64,000 nt of DNA from Enterobacteriaceae bacterium 89 (GCA_014156375.1 RQJH01000002.1:92331-156330), one strand, 5' to 3'. Shown: positions 11,205 to 20,946, counted from the stretch's first letter. Program-made: numbers and translations. The notes: generated by a model not told the origin, from the letters alone.

Positions 11205-13202
11205 ATGGCTGAGGAACTGGAGCACAATCTGCTCTATCGGTATCTGGGAACTACCAGTCCTTACTGGCGCTTATCCGGTGACAGCAATGCGCTACACCTG
11301 TCAGCCAGCGAGGAGACCGATACTCGTCAGGTTATTGCCCTGAGCAACGAGCAGGCCGATCGCATTCGCGAAATGACGGTGATCACCTCCAGCCTCACCC
11401 TGAATCTCGATCTTTTCGGCAACCTCGTTCCTGTTCATCTCGTCGGACGCAAAATCAATAAATTACAGTGGGCTGGCAGCGCTTCCGCCTGGGACGATAC
11501 CGGTTCGGTAGCCCGTGACCTGGTGCAGGGCCTTTCTTTTGCTGAACAGGTGGTTTCAGAAGCCAACTCGGTGATCGTCATTCTCGACAAGCTGGGCAAT
11601 ATTCAGCGCTTTAATCGCCTGAGCGAAGAATATACCGGGATGAAAGAACACGAAGTCATCGGGCAGAACGTTTTTAAGCTGTTTATGAGCCCGGCGGAGG
11701 CCGCTGCTTCACGCCGTAATATCAGCGGTTTTTTCAAAAACGGCAGCTCGTATGAGGTTGAGCGCTGGGTGAAAACCCGCAAAGGCCAACGCCTGTTTTT
11801 GTTCCGTAATAAATTCGTCCACAGCGGCAGCGGTAAGAATGAAATCTATCTGATCTGCTCAGGCACCGACATCACCGAAGAGCGTCGTGCCCAGGAACGC
11901 CTGCGCGTGCTGGCTAATACCGATACCATCACCGGGCTGCCGAACCGCAACGCCATCAACGACATGATCACCGAGGCAATTAACGCCCGGGGTGACCATC
12001 AGGTGGGCATTGTCTATCTGGATCTCGATAACTTTAAAAAAGTGAACGATGCCTACGGGCATATGTTTGGCGACCAGCTGTTACAGTCCGTTGCGCTGTC
12101 GATTTTAAGCTGCCTGGAAGAAGGCCAGACGCTGGCGCGCCTCGGCGGCGATGAATTTATCGTGCTGGCCACGAATACGTCCCAGGGCAGTCTGGAAGCC
12201 ATGGCTTCCCGCATCCTTAATCGCCTGCGCGACCCTTTCCGCATCGGGCTTATCGAAGTGTATACCGGTTGCTCGCTGGGGATTTCCCTGGCGCCGCAGC
12301 ATGGAAACGATCGAGAAAGCCTGATCCGCAACGCCGATACCGCGATGTACACCGCGAAAGAAGGTGGACGCGGCAAGTTCTGTGTGTTCTCGCCGGAAAT
12401 GAACCAGCGGGTATTTGAGTATCTGTGGCTGGATACCAACCTGCGCAAAGCGCTCGATAACAACCAGCTGGTGATCCACTATCAGCCGAAAATTACCTGG
12501 CGCGGTGAAGTCCGTAGTCTGGAAGCGCTGGTCCGTTGGGAATCGCCTGAGCGCGGGCTGATCCCCCCTACCGACTTTATTTCCTACGCTGAAGAGTCCG
12601 GGCTTATCGTTCCGCTGGGCCGCTGGGTCATGCTGGACGTGGTGCGCCAGGTCGCCCTGTGGCGTGACAAAGGGATTAACCTGCGCGTCGCGGTGAACGT
12701 CTCGGCTCGCCAGCTTTCCGACCAGACTCTGTTCAGCGATCTGAAACAGGCGCTGAAGGATCTCAATTTTGAGTATTGCCCTATCGATGTCGAGCTGACC
12801 GAAAGCTGCCTGATTGAGAACGAAGAGCTGGCACAGTCGGTTATCCAGCAGTTCAGCGCACTCGGCGCTCAGGTCCATCTGGATGACTTCGGCACCGGCT
12901 ATTCGTCTCTGTCGCAGCTGGCGAGATTCCCGATTGACGCCATTAAGCTGGATCAGGTGTTTGTCCGCGATGTTCATAAGCATTCGGTCGCCCAGTCGCT
13001 GGTTCGTGCGATTGTTGCAGTGGCTCAGGCGCTGAATTTGCAGGTGATCGCTGAAGGGGTGGAAAGTGCCAAAGAGGATGCTTTTCTGACCAAAAATGGC
13101 GTCGGTGAACGGCAGGGATTTCTGTTCGCTAAACCTATGCCGGCGAACGTGTTCGAACGCTGGCTCAAACGGCGGCAGACCCGCAAAACATCCCTCAAAT
13201 AA
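11205..13202 (+). CDS. rpfR: RpfR (E. coli Gmr/PdeR), PAS-GGDEF-EAL cyclic-di-GMP enzyme and DSF receptor
   Basis: 665 residues. The first ~95 residues correspond to the RpfF-interaction domain described for Cronobacter RpfR. A PAS domain follows (about 110-235, which in RpfR binds cis-2-unsaturated fatty acids), then GGDEF (intact at about 314-318) and EAL (intact at about 440-442). Catalytic motifs of both output domains look conserved, so both cyclase and phosphodiesterase activity are possible. The E. coli orthologue PdeR controls curli genes through DgcM/MlrA. The start ATG at 11205 follows GGGAGAAAAC. An rpfF gene lies tail-to-tail 54 bases away, which supports the name rpfR. Confidence 0.9.
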   Translation: MAEELEHNLLYRYLGTTSPYWRLSGDSNALHLSASEETDTRQVIALSNEQADRIREMTVITSSLTLNLDLFGNLVPVHLVGRKINKLQWAGSASAWDDTGSVARDLVQGLSFAEQVVSEANSVIVILDKLGNIQRFNRLSEEYTGMKEHEVIGQNVFKLFMSPAEAAASRRNISGFFKNGSSYEVERWVKTRKGQRLFLFRNKFVHSGSGKNEIYLICSGTDITEERRAQERLRVLANTDTITGLPNRNAINDMITEAINARGDHQVGIVYLDLDNFKKVNDAYGHMFGDQLLQSVALSILSCLEEGQTLARLGGDEFIVLATNTSQGSLEAMASRILNRLRDPFRIGLIEVYTGCSLGISLAPQHGNDRESLIRNADTAMYTAKEGGRGKFCVFSPEMNQRVFEYLWLDTNLRKALDNNQLVIHYQPKITWRGEVRSLEALVRWESPERGLIPPTDFISYAEESGLIVPLGRWVMLDVVRQVALWRDKGINLRVAVNVSARQLSDQTLFSDLKQALKDLNFEYCPIDVELTESCLIENEELAQSVIQQFSALGAQVHLDDFGTGYSSLSQLARFPIDAIKLDQVFVRDVHKHSVAQSLVRAIVAVAQALNLQVIAEGVESAKEDAFLTKNGVGERQGFLFAKPMPANVFERWLKRRQTRKTSLK

Positions 13203-13211
13203 CTTTCATAT

Positions 13212-13236
13212 CAGGGACAACTGGTGGTTGCCCCTG
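13212..13236. terminator. Hairpin between convergent rpfR and rpfF
   Basis: CAGGGACAAC and GTTGCCCCTG form a near-perfect stem (one mismatch) with a five-base loop, in the 54-base gap between the two convergent genes. No long T run on either side, so termination efficiency is unclear. Confidence 0.5.
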
Positions 13237-13256
13237 TGTACTATTGTCTGAAATCA

Positions 13257-14126
13257 CTAACTGGCTTTACGCAACGCCACCTGAGTATGGCGATTTTGCA
13301 GCATCACCAGCCGTTCCATGTAGGCAATATCCTTTTCCTCTAAGCAAAAGGCGGCATCCACCCAGTCTTCGGTGATATCCATCAGCTCACTTCTGGGCAG
13401 AGCCAGCACACGCTGCCGTGCGCGCAGCATCGCGCGAACGCCGTTAAGCTTCGGCCGCAGGGTGTCGATGAACGTCCGGGTTGCTATATAGCTGCTCCCC
13501 GGTTCAAATAATCCATCAACCAATCCCCGCTGCTCGTGCCACTCCGCCGTATGGGCCTCTCCACGGTTAATCAGCTGCTCCGCGAGTTTCATTCCGGAGC
13601 GACGACTGACCAGAGAGTATCCACCCATCCCGGGAAAGAGATTAAAAGCTATCTCCGGAAATCCCATACGAGCATCACGCTGTGCGAGAACAAAGTGGTG
13701 TGCCAGCGCCGCTTCAAACCCGCCACCGAGCGCACTGCCTTCCACCATTGCGATACTAATGGCCCCTGTGTCGAACGCACGTGAAGCGGCATGAACGCAG
13801 TCAACGCACGCCCGCGCATATGCCCTTAATGCTTCACGACGGCCATTGCGGATGCACTCCACGAAGAAGCGCAAATCGCCCCCGGTGTTGTAGATCCCGC
13901 TCACCAGCGAACCGGTCACCCAAAAATCGACCACAAACCCCTGCTGTTTCACCAGCCAGGACAGGTTCATGATCTCTTCAATCAGCACATGATTGAAGCA
14001 AGGCCGTGGCTGGGCACGTAACATCATCCAGGCCGTTCTTCGCTCCTCCTCATAGTAGGCTGACAGCTGGGTGAATCGTTCAGTATCGGTAAACAATTTA
14101 CAGGTAGCCTGATTAATCACGGTCAT
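13257..14126 (-). CDS. rpfF: RpfF, DSF-family signal synthase (crotonase fold)
   Basis: 289-residue crotonase/enoyl-CoA hydratase superfamily protein. The decisive segment is GSALGGGFEAALAHH...MGFPEIAFNLFPGMGGYS, which matches Xanthomonas RpfF closely. The two catalytic glutamates fall at 138 and 158, the same 20-residue spacing as RpfF Glu141/Glu161. The oxyanion segment NTGGDL is at 80-85. RpfF makes cis-2-unsaturated fatty-acid signals from acyl-ACP by thioesterase and dehydratase steps. Placed convergently with its likely receptor gene rpfR; fabI, from the same fatty-acid pathway, is 6 kb away. E. coli lacks this gene at the locus. Confidence 0.88.
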   Translation of the reverse strand: MTVINQATCKLFTDTERFTQLSAYYEEERRTAWMMLRAQPRPCFNHVLIEEIMNLSWLVKQQGFVVDFWVTGSLVSGIYNTGGDLRFFVECIRNGRREALRAYARACVDCVHAASRAFDTGAISIAMVEGSALGGGFEAALAHHFVLAQRDARMGFPEIAFNLFPGMGGYSLVSRRSGMKLAEQLINRGEAHTAEWHEQRGLVDGLFEPGSSYIATRTFIDTLRPKLNGVRAMLRARQRVLALPRSELMDITEDWVDAAFCLEEKDIAYMERLVMLQNRHTQVALRKAS

Positions 14127-14755
14127 AATCTATTCCTCATAGAAAAAAGCGCGTTGCGCGCAAGACCAGACTAATCCAGCACATTTAGCACGGGAATGTG
14201 ATGGTACTAATTTATTAACAGGACTTATGCGTTTTGAGGAAAGGCGGCAGACTAGTTTTGTATAACACATTGATTTTAATGAATCAGAGATGCGAGAGTC
14301 TTACGGAAAAGAACGCCCTGTCTGCTTATAGATTTGCCATACGTACACCTACCCCTTTTCCCTCTCAGGTATTTATTGCTATGAGTTGAACATTCAACAT
14401 CAGAGATAATATTTCATTAACATTCGCAAGCATGATTTCTGTTCATGGCAAATAATATTCACTAATAAAAATTCATATCTATTGAAATTAATAACAAACA
14501 TCTTGATTCTGGTTTTTTCCTGATGGTGCTTCGCTTATCAGACCTACAAATTCAACACATTATGTCGAACACGTAGGTCCGGTAAGCCTGCGCCACCGGG
14601 CATTTAGGTACGTTTTAATTTATAAGCATCATGCTCTCTACCGATCCCGCGAGCCTTATGCACTTATCATCAAAACAGATGAACATTTTTCGCTTCTCTT
14701 TTGCCCCTATTTTTTGCATCATTGATTTTTCTTACTTTTCTTTCAGAGATGGCCT
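14127..14755. other. Long AT-rich intergenic region upstream of rpfF and yciZ
   Basis: 629 bases with no convincing gene. 14127-14330 should hold the rpfF promoter (minus strand). 14340-14520 is markedly AT-rich. 14524-14605 is a REP pair. The last 150 bases lead into yciZ. The composition suggests H-NS binding, but that is inference. Confidence 0.6.
14524..14605. repeat. REP pair (BIME-like)
   Basis: Two inverted REP cores, GGTGCTTCGCTTATCAGACC and GGTCCGGTAAGCCTGCGCCA, face each other around a short linker. Confidence 0.75.
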
Positions 14756-14938
14756 ATGTCCCACCTTGATGCGCGTCAGCTGGCTCAACGTATTGATACC
14801 GTGCTGGATATTCTGGTCGCAGGCGATACCCCTTCTGCTATCAACAATCTGGAAATCCTGAAAGCGGAGTTGCTCTCTCAGGCCACCGGCGAGCAGGAGC
14901 AACCTTCTGCCCAGCCTAAGTCCCCCTGGGAAATTTGA
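14756..14938 (+). CDS. yciZ: YciZ, UPF0509 small protein
   Basis: 60 residues, UPF0509 family (E. coli YciZ is slightly shorter): [20 protein letters not shown] at the start and the conserved tail PKSPWEI. Soluble and mostly helical in appearance; no known function. Same place as in E. coli, between gmr/rpfR and yciT, 18 bases before yciT, so the two may be cotranscribed. The frame is open 42 codons upstream, but the match to the family starts at this ATG. Confidence 0.85.
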   Translation: MSHLDARQLAQRIDTVLDILVAGDTPSAINNLEILKAELLSQATGEQEQPSAQPKSPWEI

Positions 14939-14956
14939 TAAGCGTAGCTATTTGAC

Positions 14957-15706
14957 ATGAACGCCCGACAACAATCTATTTTGCAAATGGTGATCGACAA
15001 AGGCCGCATGAGCGTTGCCGATCTCTCACGAATGACCGGTGTTTCAGAGGTGACGATCCGTCAGGACCTGAATCTACTGGAAAAACAAAGCTATCTGCGC
15101 CGCACCCACGGTTTTGCTGTGCCGCTGGACAGTGAAGACGTTGAAACGCGAATGATGAACAACTTCGCCCTCAAGCGTGAACTGGCCGCCTTCGCCGCCA
15201 GGCTCGTCTCACCGGGTGAAACCGTGTTTATCGAAAATGGCAGCAGCAACGCGCTGCTGGCTCGTGCACTGTCTGAACAGCCGGGCATCACTATCATTAC
15301 CGTCAGCAGCTATATTGCTCACCTGCTGAAGGAAACGCCGGGAGAAGTGATCCTGCTCGGCGGCATCTACCAGAAGAAAAGTGAAAGTATGGTGGGGCCA
15401 TTAACCCGCCAGTACATTCAGCAGGTGCATTTCAGCAAAGCGTTTATTGGTATTGACGGCTGGCAGTCTGAAACCGGCTTTACCGGCCGCGATATGATGC
15501 GTGCTGACGTGGTGAGTGCGGTGCTGGATAAAGGCTGTGAGTCGATTGTACTGAGCGACAGCTCCAAGTTTGGCGCGGTACATCCCTATCCTCTCGGACC
15601 TTCATCTAAGTTCAGCCGGGTGATCACCGACGACGGGCTGTCGGCCGCTCAGCAGCAGCTTCTCGAAAAATCTGGCCTGATGGTGAATATCATTCCACGG
15701 GTTTAA
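14957..15706 (+). CDS. yciT: YciT, DeoR-family transcriptional regulator
   Basis: 249 residues, as in E. coli. The N-terminal winged helix-turn-helix contains [20 protein letters not shown] followed by DLNLLEKQ (residues about 16-45). The C-terminal DeoR sensor domain has the IGIDGW and SDSSKFG segments typical of sugar-phosphate-binding DeoRC domains. In E. coli it is implicated in osmotic-stress gene control and it neighbours osmB here too. The effector is unknown. Downstream, TGCTCC...GGAGCA (15719-15745) could terminate it. Confidence 0.9.
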   Translation: MNARQQSILQMVIDKGRMSVADLSRMTGVSEVTIRQDLNLLEKQSYLRRTHGFAVPLDSEDVETRMMNNFALKRELAAFAARLVSPGETVFIENGSSNALLARALSEQPGITIITVSSYIAHLLKETPGEVILLGGIYQKKSESMVGPLTRQYIQQVHFSKAFIGIDGWQSETGFTGRDMMRADVVSAVLDKGCESIVLSDSSKFGAVHPYPLGPSSKFSRVITDDGLSAAQQQLLEKSGLMVNIIPRV

Positions 15707-15928
15707 TCCGCTTTCTGCATGCTCCTTCCTCCGCCGGGGGAGCACTTTTCGTTCATTTCTGTCGCATTTCTCCACATTCTGACATATCTAAGATTGTTCT
15801 GACGCACCAATTAAGACTTTTCACCTCCCTGTTTTTTCCCGACGACGTAAAATTAATGTTAGCGATATAACAGGAAGTGACTATCACTTGCGTGATTTAA
15901 GTAACGCCTGCGCAACATGTTCCATGAG

Positions 15929-15945
15929 CGCTTAGGTTATTCCCG
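15929..15945 (+). promoter_or_regulatory. Possible RcsB-like box upstream of osmB
   Basis: The segment TTAGGTTATTCCCGA keeps the TATTCC half of the RcsB consensus but only part of the other half. E. coli osmB is activated by RcsB and sigmaS. Weak match. Confidence 0.25.
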
Positions 15946-16001
15946 ACGGATTAACTGATTGTAAGACGTCCTTGTGGATGAATTATCCTGGAGAAAATTT
16001 T

Positions 16002-16220
16002 ATGACTTCAATGAGCAAAAAAATGACAGCGGCCGTTCTGGCTGTGACCCTGGTCATGTCCCTGAGCGCATGCTCCAACTGGTCAAAACGCGATCGTAAT
16101 ACCGCAATTGGTGCCGGTGCTGGTGCACTGGGTGGCGCCGTTCTGACTGACGGCAGTACGCTGGGTACACTCGGTGGTGCTGCGGTAGGTGGTATTATCG
16201 GTCACCAGGTGGGCAAATAA
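16002..16220 (+). CDS. osmB: OsmB, osmotically inducible lipoprotein
   Basis: 72 residues from the ATG at 16002, preceded by GGAGAAAATTTT. Signal peptide with lipobox LSAC; Cys24 is the lipidated residue. The mature part is a glycine-zipper-like membrane segment (GAGAGALGGAVL and GTLGGAAVGGIIGHQVG), nearly identical to E. coli OsmB. Expected in the cell envelope, induced by osmotic stress and stationary phase. An earlier in-frame start at 15972 has no signal-peptide logic. Confidence 0.95.
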   Translation: MTSMSKKMTAAVLAVTLVMSLSACSNWSKRDRNTAIGAGAGALGGAVLTDGSTLGTLGGAAVGGIIGHQVGK

Positions 16221-16280
16221 TCCCCACGTATAAAACTATAAAGATAACAATATTCAGGTCTGACTTACGCACCAAAAAAT

Positions 16281-16312
16281 CAGGGCCACCCATTGGGTGG
16301 CCCTTGTTATTT
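16281..16312 (+). terminator. osmB terminator
   Basis: GGGCCACCC (16283-16291) pairs with GGGTGGCCC (16295-16303), then TTGTTATTTT. Confidence 0.85.
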
Positions 16313-16638
16313 TAACCGCCGGCCAGTTTGACTTTCATGCCTTTGGCTTCCAGCAGCGATTTAATTAAGTCACGCTTGTCGCCCTGGATTTCTATCACAC
16401 CGTCTTTCACTGCCCCACCGCATCCGCATTTCTTTTTCAGCTCTGCGGCAATTTTTGCCAGCTCCGCATCATCGGCATCGATGCCGGTCACCAGGCATAC
16501 GCCCTTTCCTTTGCGTCCGCTGGTCTGGCGTTGAATACGGACAATTCCGTCGCCTTTCGGGCGTTCTGCCACGGCTTTAGGTTCGTCAATGCGTCCGCTG
16601 TCTGTAGAGTAAACCAGACGGCTGTTGGAATCGTTCAT
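16312..16638 (-). CDS. yciH: YciH, SUI1/eIF1-family translation factor
   Basis: 108 residues, eIF1/SUI1 fold: GDGIVRIQRQTSGRKGKGVC, then KKKCGCGGAVKDGVIEIQGD, ending KLAGG. In E. coli it affects stringency of initiation-codon selection and is described as a stress-response translation inhibitor. Two consecutive ATGs occur; the second (16638) gives the E. coli length. The first overlaps the pyrF stop (ATGA), so translation is coupled to pyrF either way. Confidence 0.95.
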   Translation of the reverse strand: MNDSNSRLVYSTDSGRIDEPKAVAERPKGDGIVRIQRQTSGRKGKGVCLVTGIDADDAELAKIAAELKKKCGCGGAVKDGVIEIQGDKRDLIKSLLEAKGMKVKLAGG

Positions 16639-17363
16639 CATGCCCCCTTCAGTAGCGAGGCGTTAATGTCTCGCAGAGTCTGGGCCGGATCGGCGGATTG
16701 CGTCACCGGACGGCCAATCACCATGTAATCCACGCCAGCGGCCTGAGCCTGCTCCGGCGTCATGATGCGGCGCTGATCGCCTGCATCGCTTCCTGCCGGA
16801 CGAATACCTGGGGTGACCAGTTTAAAGCTTTGACCCAGTTCCTGTTTAAAGCGAGTCGCTTCCTGCGCGGAGCAAACCACGCCGTCCAGGCCACAGCGCT
16901 GAGTCAGCGCAGCCAGTTTAGCGGCGTGATCGGCTGGCGACAGCGAAATGCCCAAATCCTGCAAATCGCTTGCTTCCATACTGGTCAGAACCGTCACGGC
17001 AATCAGCAATGGCGCATCTTTGCCGAATGGCTGCAGGGCTTCACGCGCGGCAGTCATCATCCGGGCGCCGCCGGAGGCATGCACGTTCACCATCCACACG
17101 CCCAGGTCCGCAGCTGCGGCCACGGCATGCGCTGTGGTATTAGGGATATCGTGGAATTTCAGGTCGAGGAAAACGTCAAAGCCGCGCTGCTGCAGGTCAC
17201 GGACAAACTGTGGCCCAAACAGGGTAAACATCTCTTTCCCGACCTTCAGGCGGCAATCACGCGGATCGATACGGTCGACAAACGCGAGCGCTTTATCGCG
17301 ATTAGCGTAATCCAGAGCAACGACAACGGGAGAGGATGTAACAATACGGGATTCAGACGTCAT
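16638..17363 (-). CDS. pyrF: Orotidine 5'-phosphate decarboxylase
   Basis: Final step of de novo UMP synthesis, decarboxylating OMP. 241 residues from the ATG at 17363, preceded by AAGAAGGTCTGGTT. The active-site segment [10 protein letters not shown] is intact, as are VALDY at the start and the phosphate-binding GIRP and IGRPVTQS segments. The frame is open 50 codons upstream, but E. coli similarity begins at [19 protein letters not shown]. Part of a lapA-lapB-pyrF-yciH cluster on the minus strand. Confidence 0.97.
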   Translation of the reverse strand: MTSESRIVTSSPVVVALDYANRDKALAFVDRIDPRDCRLKVGKEMFTLFGPQFVRDLQQRGFDVFLDLKFHDIPNTTAHAVAAAADLGVWMVNVHASGGARMMTAAREALQPFGKDAPLLIAVTVLTSMEASDLQDLGISLSPADHAAKLAALTQRCGLDGVVCSAQEATRFKQELGQSFKLVTPGIRPAGSDAGDQRRIMTPEQAQAAGVDYMVIGRPVTQSADPAQTLRDINASLLKGA

Positions 17364-17554
17364 AACCAGACCTTCTTGTTGATGGGCCGCAACCGGCGAA
17401 AAAACGGTAAACGGCGTGCATTCTACCTGCGAAGCGGTGAAATTGACAGGCGACATTTGGCCGAAGTCCCCTGCCAGGCGACAAAGCGCACGATGCCCAA
17501 GAGGGTTCAACAAAACTATAAGTATGTTGTAACTAATGAAGGAGTTTTTAAAAA

Positions 17555-18724
17555 TTACTGGCCGTCGAGGCCGCGAATAGGTTTAACGGTGGACCAGGCA
17601 CGACAGGACGGGCAATGCCAGTAGAGGGTGTAAGCAGTGAAGCCGCACTTCTGGCAGCGATAGCGCGGTTTGCTGCGCACCTGCTCGCCAACCATATCAC
17701 GGAGCACCATCAGGCTGTCTTTGGCGCGCCCTTCTTCCGCTTCGTTAAGGTGGTAGTCCATCAGCTTGTGGAACACGCGCATGGTCGGATGGCGCTGCAG
17801 CTGACGGGTTATATAGGTCTGCGCGGTGTCGACGCCTTCTCGCTGCTCCATCACCTGAGCCAGCATCAGTTCAGCGGTCGCACCGGTGTTTTCTTCTACC
17901 GCACGACGCAGGAAATGCTCCCACTCCGCATCTTTGCCCAACTGCTGATAGCAGGTTTGCAGCATTTCCAGGGTTTCACTGACCAGTTCACGATCCTGAT
18001 CGATAACGCGCTGTAGCGATTCAACCGCTTTGGCATAGTCACCATCGGCCATCAGCACGCGGCCCATCATGATAGAGATACGGGCGCTGTTTTTATCCGC
18101 TGCCGCACCTTTCTTCAGCAGCGTCATGGCTTTGTCCATGTCGCCATTGCCCATCTGCTGCAGGGCCAGCTCGCACCAGAAATGGGCGATTTCAGGACGA
18201 TGCTTTTCTTTGCCCAGCTTGACAAGACGTTCGGCGGTATCGATGGCTTTTTGCCAGTCGCTGGTGGCCTGATAAATTTGCAGCAGCTGCTGTAATGCGC
18301 TGATGCGGAAATCGGTTTCGTCCACCAGCTGGCTGAACATGTCTTCGGCACGGTCATAGAGGCCCGCCGCCATGTAGTCACGGCCCAACTGCTGTACGGC
18401 AAGCAGACGTTGATCGTAAGTCAGGGAGGCGCTTTCCATCAGCGTCTGGTGAATGCGGATGGCGCGGTCAACTTCACCGCGAGAACGGAACAGGTTGCCC
18501 AGCGTCAGGTGCGCCTCGACGGTTCCGGTATCCTCTTTAAGCATATCGAGGAACAGGTCGACGGCTTTGTCCTGCTGATTGCTGAGCAGGAAGTTAACGC
18601 CCGCGACGTAGTCACGGGAGAGACGGTTAGCATCGTCCTGTTTGGACAGTTGTGCACTTCTGCGCCCCATGTACCAGCCGTAAGCGGCGGCGACGGGTAA
18701 AAGCAGAAACAACAACTCCAGCAT
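17555..18724 (-). CDS. lapB: LapB (YciM), lipopolysaccharide assembly regulator
   Basis: 389 residues, as in E. coli. One N-terminal membrane anchor ([20 protein letters not shown]), then tandem TPR repeats over about residues 35-330, then a C-terminal rubredoxin-type metal site [18 protein letters not shown]. LapB works with FtsH to trigger LpxC degradation and so balances lipopolysaccharide against phospholipid synthesis. Six bases after lapA. Essential in E. coli under most conditions. Confidence 0.96.
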   Translation of the reverse strand: MLELLFLLLPVAAAYGWYMGRRSAQLSKQDDANRLSRDYVAGVNFLLSNQQDKAVDLFLDMLKEDTGTVEAHLTLGNLFRSRGEVDRAIRIHQTLMESASLTYDQRLLAVQQLGRDYMAAGLYDRAEDMFSQLVDETDFRISALQQLLQIYQATSDWQKAIDTAERLVKLGKEKHRPEIAHFWCELALQQMGNGDMDKAMTLLKKGAAADKNSARISIMMGRVLMADGDYAKAVESLQRVIDQDRELVSETLEMLQTCYQQLGKDAEWEHFLRRAVEENTGATAELMLAQVMEQREGVDTAQTYITRQLQRHPTMRVFHKLMDYHLNEAEEGRAKDSLMVLRDMVGEQVRSKPRYRCQKCGFTAYTLYWHCPSCRAWSTVKPIRGLDGQ

Positions 18725-18730
18725 AGGGAA

Positions 18731-19039
18731 TTATTCCTTCACCGCCGGTACAACCGGCGCAGGCGAAACGGGCATAGTCGGAGAGAGCTGTTGCTCCAGG
18801 CGTTTGATTTTGCGTTCAGCACGCAGCAGTGAAACACGGGTCCGCAGCCAGAACAGGCCACAAACCAGCCAGCCGATGGCAAAACCTGCGGCAAAGAGCA
18901 CAGCCAGAAGCGTAGAAATGCGGAATTCGCCCTGCGCCAGCAGATAGTTAAACGTGACCTGCTGATCGTTCTGCGCACCCAGGGTGACGGAAATAATAAA
19001 AACCGCCAGCACCAATAAGAAAATCAGAAAATATTTCAC
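18731..19039 (-). CDS. lapA: LapA (YciS), lipopolysaccharide assembly protein A
   Basis: 102 residues. Two hydrophobic segments (KYFLIFLLVLAVFIISVTLG at the N-terminus and STLLAVLFAAGFAIGWLVCGLFWL in the middle), followed by a basic heptad-like stretch RTRVSLLRAERKIKRLEQQL that may form a coiled coil facing the cytoplasm. First gene of the lapA-lapB pair. The proline-rich tail PVSPAPVVPAVKE is variable in the family. Confidence 0.95.
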   Translation of the reverse strand: MKYFLIFLLVLAVFIISVTLGAQNDQQVTFNYLLAQGEFRISTLLAVLFAAGFAIGWLVCGLFWLRTRVSLLRAERKIKRLEQQLSPTMPVSPAPVVPAVKE

Positions 19040-19190
19040 ATTACTTCCCGTTATGTGGTTTATGTGAATAAAAGCTGCTCAATCTGCCACTTCCAGCCCT
19101 ATAAAGTATCATCTTCGCCGCAGCCGCGAAACTGGCAAGCGCGCTGGCGTTGAAGGATTTGTGGGCGAAAGGAGGAGAAATCAACCCGAT

Positions 19191-19955
19191 TCACGGATTC
19201 TGTTCCCGGTTTCGGATTTCCCTTGCTTCTTCGCCCGGTGGCGTTAGCGGGCCGCACAGTTTCTGCGTCAGCCAGGTCGCGAACGTCACCAGTATCCAGG
19301 AAATCAGCGTTGCCACCACTAAATCCCTTGGCCAGTGCATGCCTAACACCAGTCGGCTCCCCATCACCGCAGTGGCCCACAGCAGCAGTACGGCTATCGT
19401 CACCGTCCGGCGTCGCGGCCACAGCAGCCCTACCGCCAACAGCGCCCAGCTTGCCGCAAACATCGTATGTCCAGATGGAAAAGCAAAGCCCGTTTCTTTC
19501 TGCCAGTGCTGACGCAAAAATTCAGGTAAATCCGTGCGATGCTCAAGCTGTTGTTTAACCAGCTGCGCGCGCTGCTTACGCTTTAAAGTGTAGAACTCCT
19601 CAACCGGGACCTGCTGCGTTTTTTCCAGCCAGATAACGAAGGGCCTTGGCTCCTGCACTCGCTCTTTCACCCACGACTTCATTCCCTGGCCAACCATGAT
19701 CGCACCGCCAAGGATCAGGAACAGGACGATGGCCGCCCGCAGACGAAAACGCAGGCACCACAAAAACCAGCTGCACAGCAAAATATGGGTGATGATTCCC
19801 CACGGCTGAGTCACCGTTTCGGTCACCCAGTACAGCGGCTTAAGCCACCATCCAATATGATCGGGCTGCCATTTCCAGCCGGAAAGCCATACCACTACGG
19901 GCATGATCAGCAACAGCGCCGTTCCCACGGTCGTTCGACGGGCAATCGTTAGCAT
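19191..19955 (-). CDS. pgpB: Phosphatidylglycerophosphatase B / undecaprenyl-PP phosphatase
   Basis: 254 residues from the ATG at 19955 (SD AAGGAG), as in E. coli. Integral-membrane PAP2 phosphatase with the three family motifs: KSWVKERVQEPRP, PSGHT, and SRLVLGMHWPRD. It dephosphorylates phosphatidylglycerol phosphate, diacylglycerol pyrophosphate and undecaprenyl pyrophosphate on the periplasmic face. Six hydrophobic segments. An in-frame start 11 codons upstream (19988) is less likely. Confidence 0.96.
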   Translation of the reverse strand: MLTIARRTTVGTALLLIMPVVVWLSGWKWQPDHIGWWLKPLYWVTETVTQPWGIITHILLCSWFLWCLRFRLRAAIVLFLILGGAIMVGQGMKSWVKERVQEPRPFVIWLEKTQQVPVEEFYTLKRKQRAQLVKQQLEHRTDLPEFLRQHWQKETGFAFPSGHTMFAASWALLAVGLLWPRRRTVTIAVLLLWATAVMGSRLVLGMHWPRDLVVATLISWILVTFATWLTQKLCGPLTPPGEEAREIRNREQNP

Positions 19956-20136
19956 CAGCACTCCTTTTTCCTTTAACATCACAATCATAACTGAAAAAGC
20001 TGACTACGGTAAAAGAAGCAGAATTGTGCGCTTAAGCAGCAGACAGCCGCCAGCCATTAGGCGAAGCTGAACCGTTGTGGCAAAATGAGCGAAAACAGAA
20101 GGCATTCAGCCGTGCCGCATTACTCTGGAGAATCAC

Positions 20137-20727
20137 ATGCAGCTTAAACGTGTGGCAGAAGCCAAACTGCCAACCCCATGGGGCGATTTCCTGATGGTGG
20201 GTTTTGAAGAACTGGCAACCGGGCAGGATCACGTCGCCCTGGTGTTCGGCGATATTAGTGGCCATACCCCTGTTCTGGCCCGCGTGCACTCAGAGTGTCT
20301 GACGGGCGACGCGCTGTTCAGCCTGCGCTGTGACTGCGGCTTTCAGCTTGAAGCGGCCCTGACCCACATTGCAGAAGAAGGTCGCGGCGTGCTGCTGTAC
20401 CATCGTCAGGAAGGTCGTAACATTGGTCTGCTCAATAAGATTCGCGCCTATGCGCTGCAGGACCAGGGTTATGACACCGTAGAAGCCAACCATCAGTTAG
20501 GTTTTGCTGCCGACGAACGCGACTTCACCCTGTGCGCAGACATGTTCAAACTGCTGGGCGTCGATGAAGTTCGCCTGCTGACCAACAACCCGAAAAAGGT
20601 TGAAGTGCTGACTGAAGCCGGGATCAACATCGTTGAGCGCGTGCCGCTGTTGGTAGGACGCAACCCGAAAAACGAACATTATCTGGATACCAAAGCCGCT
20701 AAAATGGGCCATCTGCTGGGTAATTGA
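20137..20727 (+). CDS. ribA: GTP cyclohydrolase II
   Basis: First committed step of riboflavin synthesis: GTP to 2,5-diamino-6-ribosylamino-4(3H)-pyrimidinone 5'-phosphate, with formate and pyrophosphate released. 196 residues, identical length to E. coli. The zinc ligands Cys54, Cys65 and Cys67 sit in [19 protein letters not shown]. The GTP-site segments [10 protein letters not shown] and LTNNPKK are intact. Divergent from pgpB, with SD TGGAG. Confidence 0.98.
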   Translation: MQLKRVAEAKLPTPWGDFLMVGFEELATGQDHVALVFGDISGHTPVLARVHSECLTGDALFSLRCDCGFQLEAALTHIAEEGRGVLLYHRQEGRNIGLLNKIRAYALQDQGYDTVEANHQLGFAADERDFTLCADMFKLLGVDEVRLLTNNPKKVEVLTEAGINIVERVPLLVGRNPKNEHYLDTKAAKMGHLLGN

Positions 20728-20734
20728 GTGCGAT

Positions 20735-20759
20735 GCGGTGCTTTCGGGTGCCGCGTTTT
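20735..20759 (+). terminator. Probable ribA terminator
   Basis: GCGGTGC and GGTGCCGC pair (two wobble pairs) around a short loop, followed by GTTTTC. Moderate strength; it separates ribA from the trpS2 leader. Confidence 0.55.
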
Positions 20760-20805
20760 CTCATTGTTGATTGTGATAACTGGTAAATTGCGATAACTTC
20801 ACTGA

Positions 20806-20862
20806 ATGAACTGTATCGTTTCTTCCCCACTCATTTCTGCATTACGTTGGTGGCAGCCTTAA
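20806..20862 (+). CDS. Putative Trp-codon leader peptide of trpS2
   Basis: An 18-codon ORF, MNCIVSSPLISALRWWQP, ends 101 bases before trpS2 and contains two adjacent TGG codons (20848-20853) near its end, as in trpL. The in-frame codon just before the ATG is a stop, so this ATG is the only possible start. No good Shine-Dalgarno sequence is visible, which is the main weakness. A precedent for leader peptides before synthetase genes is pheM before pheST. Function is inferred. Confidence 0.5.
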   Translation: MNCIVSSPLISALRWWQP

Positions 20863-20946
20863 TCAAGGCAGCCTGATTTCCCCTATTCTTTTTTAATCTC
20901 AGGCCGCCGGAAGGCGTCCACTCTGTCAACAGAACCGTCTCCGGCG
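20856..20946 (+). promoter_or_regulatory. Putative mutually exclusive leader hairpins before trpS2
   Basis: Three alternative pairings follow the Trp codons. 1:2 is GCCTT (20856-20860) with AAGGC (20865-20869). 2:3 is GGCAGCCTGA (20867-20876) with TCAGGCCGCC (20899-20908), nine pairs and one mismatch. 3:4 is CGCCGGA (20905-20911) with TCCGGCG (20940-20946), a perfect seven-base stem ending six bases before the SD AGGAG (20953). No T run follows 3:4, so control of translation initiation is more likely than termination. Confidence 0.5.

Noticed and set aside
14631-14861. A separate 76-codon gene before yciZ
   Set aside because: It is in a different frame from yciZ, overlaps it, has no family similarity, and its upstream half lies in AT-rich promoter DNA.
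20886-20894. T run (TTCTTTTTT) in the trpS2 leader as an intrinsic terminator
   Set aside because: The nearest hairpin (AATCA...TGATT) is weak and ends about eight bases before the run, so it is not a convincing terminator.
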